From Opisthocomus hoazin (Eukaryota > Chordata > Aves > Opisthocomiformes > Opisthocomidae): a stretch of DNA of 64,000 nt. The notes under the pieces are model-generated. The model saw only the letters and a list, made by a program, of their open reading frames with translations, did no database searches and was not told the origin of the DNA. The position numbers were made by a program, and so were the translations under genes. Below are positions 60,001-64,000 of this stretch, in pieces. The stretch is from positions 15,602,417 through 15,666,416 of the forward strand of contig NC_134415.1 in NCBI RefSeq assembly GCF_030867145.1, read 5' to 3'. Numbering within the stretch: the first letter of the stretch is position 1; each line of letters opens with the position of its first letter.

Positions 60001-63000
60001 TCCTGCTTTGCTGTCTTCAGCTCTTCTAAGACTACATTTTTTGTAATATAACTGCTGCTTTTTAGATTCATTTGCAAAAAACGTCATAGACACCAGAACC
60101 TTGAAATTTTAATCTCTTTCTCTACTAGGCTATTAATCCCTTTGTGGTGAGCTTCCTGGTCCACAGAGTGCACTCTCACACCCATGCTCATCCCCAGATA
60201 CAAGAAAAAATAATTTCTTTACTATTATACTTTATAATCCTACACTGAGACTTTAATTTACTAGAAGCTCCAGCCTTTAAAGTACCCAACAATCTTTGTT
60301 TTAAACAAGAAGATAGTCTCTATTCCCCTTACATGCAAAGTGCTGTGTCTAATCAAACACCCCCCCCACTTGTTTTGTCTTTCTAGATGCAAGACGAATG
60401 CTCATGTTTTCAAATTTAAGTTATGTTATTTTCCCCAAATTTAAAAAAGTATTTTTTTTCCCCTCACAGTAGTCCACCACATCTGGTTTTGACAGCCCTT
60501 CATGTAGTCACACTCACCAAGGCTTTGAGAGCACTACAAAGTAATGAGTCTCAGCAAGGGTAATGCAACAGCTACCAGATAAACAGAGCAGCTGTTATGC
60601 ACTTTCCAGTAACTCACAGCAGCCTTGAACATTAGGATCTCTTTTACTGAAGGGGTGAATGTTTCCCAGGACCCTGAGGTTATCCACCTGGACAGCAACC
60701 AGAGAAAAGCAGGACAATTTAACGTCCCGTGCACCTCCAGCAGTGAAGTACTGCTCTACAGTATGACAGTATTTATGGCCAAGGAAGGACCGTATGATTC
60801 ATTGGACTTTATTGTTTAGAGTAAAGAGGATAGAGAAAGGTCTCTAAAGTAGTACTGTAACATCAGTTTTGTTTTCCAGATGTAATTTGCACCAAATCTC
60901 CTGCATTTCCTTTTCAAACAAACAAACAAACAAAATGCATAGACTGATTAGTTAAAAATGTGCTGGCATTAGGACGTACAGGAGTCATTCATTCAAGTTG
61001 TCTCTTCTTTGATGATTTCTTTGGTATCCTTTTTAGGGTTTATAATAGGGCTGAAACTGGCCATCTGATTTCTTTTTTTTTTCTTTAACAAGAATTACCT
61101 CTGTTTGGAAGCCCCTCTACCCCTTGAATTAGAAACATATTCTCTAAGTGGTAGAAGAGATGTACAGAAGGGATCTTTGGATGTGATACAACATTCAGGA
61201 CAAAAATAATCTCACTTGACATGAAATGTTACATGAAATGAATCCTAGACAAAGTGTCGAAGAAGTGCCCTGAGTTAGACCAGCTGAGAGTTTGACCTGA
61301 GGGTTAAAACGAGCTATGGGCTATTTTAGTGATGCCGACCATCTCTGGTTCCCACTGAAGTCACTGGAAACTGTGGATGCTCAGAACTGATATAAAGTAA
61401 ACCGTTGTCTACTATTATTTTCATACTTCTGCTGCAGGATGATTTGTATCATGAAATACTATACAATTCCTCAATGTGGCACCTTTCCAGCAACTTTGTC
61501 TCTCAGTCTGCTCCTGATTTTATGCCTTTATACATATACATCTTTCTCAGTAGAAGCCAACATTTAAAAACAATAAAGGAATTCCCCTGCCTGAAGAAAG
61601 AGAGAAAGCTCACATGAGAAACTATGATTACACTTGGGAATGATGGGTTTCACATGACTGTGACAACATACCACACTGCTGACAACCCTGAGATTCTGTG
61701 CTGTGGCAAACTGAAAAAAATCCTCACTGCTGCTGACCTGCGTTTTCTGTTTCAGACCAGAACCCCATCTTTCACCGGGCTGTAGTCAATTCAGGCACTT
61801 TATCAGCATCTGTTCATTACTGTCTCCCCAAAGCCTCTTTAGTCTCCTTACAGTTTCTCCCCTCCCTTAAACTAACCTACCTAAATGTTATTCCTGTGTA
61901 CATCTCCAAGCCCTGAACCACTTCAGTTCCAATATGTTTCCCCCCAAAATCACTAACAGTCTTTCTCTAACACAATAACCAAAACAACACGTAATATTCT
62001 GATTCAGATGGGACTTGAGGTAACAGCATCAGCAGAGTTTGTGTTCCAGATCTCCATTTTACAGTAATTCCTTTCAGAATGCACTTGGTTTTACCTTATG
62101 CTGACTGCTTTTTTTTTTTTAAAAAAAATCGAATTACACATTATTGCCCGAATGCCATATTTTCCTGGACTTTTTTTTTCTAAACTTAAAACACATCACA
62201 AGTAAACAAGACAAAGTAGACAAATCTGTGATAGCTATAGAATTAGTCAAAACAGAGGAGGACAAATCATCTTGTCCTCTTCAGACGGACAAAAGATTTT
62301 GGGGGCCCATTTGCTGCTTTCTTCTGTTCACAAACCAGTACCATTCTTATTTTCATTACCACCTTGCTTGCCAGAATACACCCCCTTCCCTCAGATTGCT
62401 GCTCTCATCTCAGGGTCCCCTGAGGTGTGCCAGTACTTCAGAAATTTGATGGGACCTTCCTTTTTCCAGGAACTAAGCCCCTCCAGGTTGCTCAGGAGGC
62501 ACTGAACTCCAGCTCCCACTTAGACTGATGACACTGGATTTAGAGGCAGGATTCACCTCTCACTAACTGCACAGTCTAGCAGTCAGGTGTCCCAGGTACA
62601 CATCCTGCAGGTATCTTCGCATCTAGCCTCCCTCTGCCATCAGGGGACAAGAGTGCCAGGATGAGGCACCTGGGTGCATTTATCTCTCTCCATCGAGTGT
62701 AGGAGGAGCCTCAGCAACTACCTTTGGGTGACCAAAATTTTGTCCAGCTATTGTCATCAAAGATGAATCGCAATCTATGCTATCTCCATACTTTTTCAAG
62801 GAGTCCTCATGAATATGTTGAATGATATCCAGATCACTAAACACAGGCAGTCCTCTGCCCACCAGAATTTTCCGTGGTATATGTTTGTTTGCAATTTTAC
62901 CAGATATCTTCAGAGTTCATTGCAAGATTACTTGGGCTGCAGTAAGTTGAATACAGCAAAACCAAAAAATTCTCCAGCACAATCAGTGCAGATATATAAA

Positions 63001-64000
63001 AACCAGGCTGAATTAAAGCAATTTCAGTTGTATGCTCTCTCCATTACACCACTGGTCCTACTTTTTATGCAAAGACGTAAGGTACCAAATAACAGATAAG
63101 CTATAGCAGTCTTTCTTACATTCTGTAACAGGCAAGCTGAAGGTACATTTCAACAGAAAGTAAAGAATAAAGCAGAGTAAATTAGATTGTTAATGTCATA
63201 TCTGTACCAATACATATTTAAAGAAACACTGAGTTAAGCAATGATTACTTAATTTATGACTGGTGTATACTTTAACCTGGGCAAAAAACATAAAGGCCAC
63301 CCAGGAGCAGCTGCTGGTGAGGCATGCAGTGGTCTTGCTTCCCAGCAGGAACACTTGACATAAACATGTTAGTGCTCCACACACAGCATTTATTGTCAAT
63401 CAAGTTACATAGCTATTTAATGGTCTTTTTCCTTAACTTCAAAGAACTAAATGGGATAGGGCCAATTCGACTCTGGAATCACTGCTCTCCCTCCCTACCA
63501 CATCTGCTGTGCTCAGAGGGGGTCCCTTAGGCTGACAAAGCTCAGGTTTGAACTTGTCATGCACTAGGATGGTAAGATGTTTCCAGTCATGGGTCGGTAA
63601 TTATGGAACTTGCTTCTACACGAGAACAGACAGAGTGAACCTTCTTGCCATGACTTGGTTTATATTTCAGAAATTAAATAACTTTAAATCTCTCAAATAT
63701 CTGTAGAAACTTTGCGTCCACATACTAAAAATACTCTAAAGGGCCTGAAAAAGAATCTAGTAGTCTCTTTGAACAAACTATGTACCAGTACATGTAACTG
63801 GAAAAACTGTGCCTCTAACTGCACTGTGGTTGAAGACATAGGCAATCTTGAATAGCTCATCTACCTCTGCTACAGCTAACACACCGCTCTGAAGGCCTTG
63901 ACGAGAATCATAAACCAGAGGCTTTCAGGAGCAAAAATAGAGACTGCAGGGCAAAAATCCAGAATGCTTTCAACCGACAAAAACAGGTCTGGGGCAAAAT
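54012..64000 (-). other. RMDN2: Probable last intron of RMDN2
   Basis: No further RMDN2 exon was recognised. The stretch is AT-rich and mostly unique, with simple tracts such as a CA/TA-rich tract near 57078-57115, (AAAC)n at 60916-60935 and T/A runs near 62108-62130. A minus-strand frame at 62680-62862 looks protein-like but was not matched to anything. Its status as an intron is inferred from the terminal exon at 54011. Confidence 0.5.
60916..60935 (+). repeat. Short (CAAA)n simple repeat
   Basis: About five CAAA units in non-coding DNA within the probable RMDN2 intron. Confidence 0.8.

Noticed and set aside
54012-64000. Further RMDN2 exons
   Set aside because: I looked on the minus strand for the conserved TPR motifs and for donor/acceptor pairs. 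Several donor-like words exist (near 54512, 55866, 60509, 61090) but none encloses sequence resembling RMDN2.
1-64000. tRNA genes, rRNA, CRISPR arrays, bacterial-type operons
   Set aside because: No cloverleaf-like B-box context, repeat-spacer array or operon structure was seen. The window is vertebrate genomic DNA.

Overview
The window reads as bird nuclear DNA. Its interspersed repeats are CR1 LINEs, including two copies ending in the ATTCTGTG octamer typical of avian CR1, plus one solo endogenous-retrovirus LTR. The one complete gene is an intron-containing CYP1B1 whose neighbour order matches other amniotes. There are no bacterial-type operons, and most open reading frames here are chance or antisense frames.

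Layout. Positions 1-13.8 kb are gene-poor: a solo LTR on the minus strand (8945-9562, with a 5-bp target duplication) and an old CR1/L3-like remnant near 10 kb. A CpG-rich patch with clustered dioxin-response-type motifs lies at 13.8-14.6 kb. After more non-coding DNA, with a run of 23 G and a truncated CR1 at 20.6-21.1 kb, comes a large CpG island (about 21.6-25.3 kb). It holds the CYP1B1 promoter, the non-coding first exon and the first coding exon. CYP1B1 is on the plus strand: exon 1 about 22430-22866, coding exon 2 at 23485-24500, coding exon 3 at 25961-26573, and a 3' UTR probably reaching about 28.9 kb. The predicted protein has 542 residues and carries all P450 signature motifs.

From 29 to 53.9 kb there is no recognisable gene. 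This stretch holds CR1 fragments, a second CpG-rich patch (43.9-44.5 kb), and a nested pair: a plus-strand CR1 (45.27-47.29 kb) inserted into an older minus-strand CR1. The inner element has lost its reverse-transcriptase core through an in-frame deletion. At 53958-54011 on the minus strand a small exon encodes a C-terminus matching RMDN2 (regulator of microtubule dynamics 2), followed closely by a polyadenylation signal. The rest of the window to 64 kb is probably the last RMDN2 intron. CYP1B1 and RMDN2 therefore lie tail to tail, as in mammals, which supports both calls.

Function. CYP1B1 is an ER-anchored haem monooxygenase for steroids, retinoids and polycyclic aromatics, induced through the aryl hydrocarbon receptor (AHR). 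Two perfect AHR/ARNT core motifs lie just upstream of its TATA box, consistent with that regulation. I found no convincing new biological system. The points most worth checking are the RMDN2 exon, an in-frame upstream ATG in CYP1B1 exon 1, the upstream AHR-motif cluster, and the CR1 element with an open frame across a deleted RT core.
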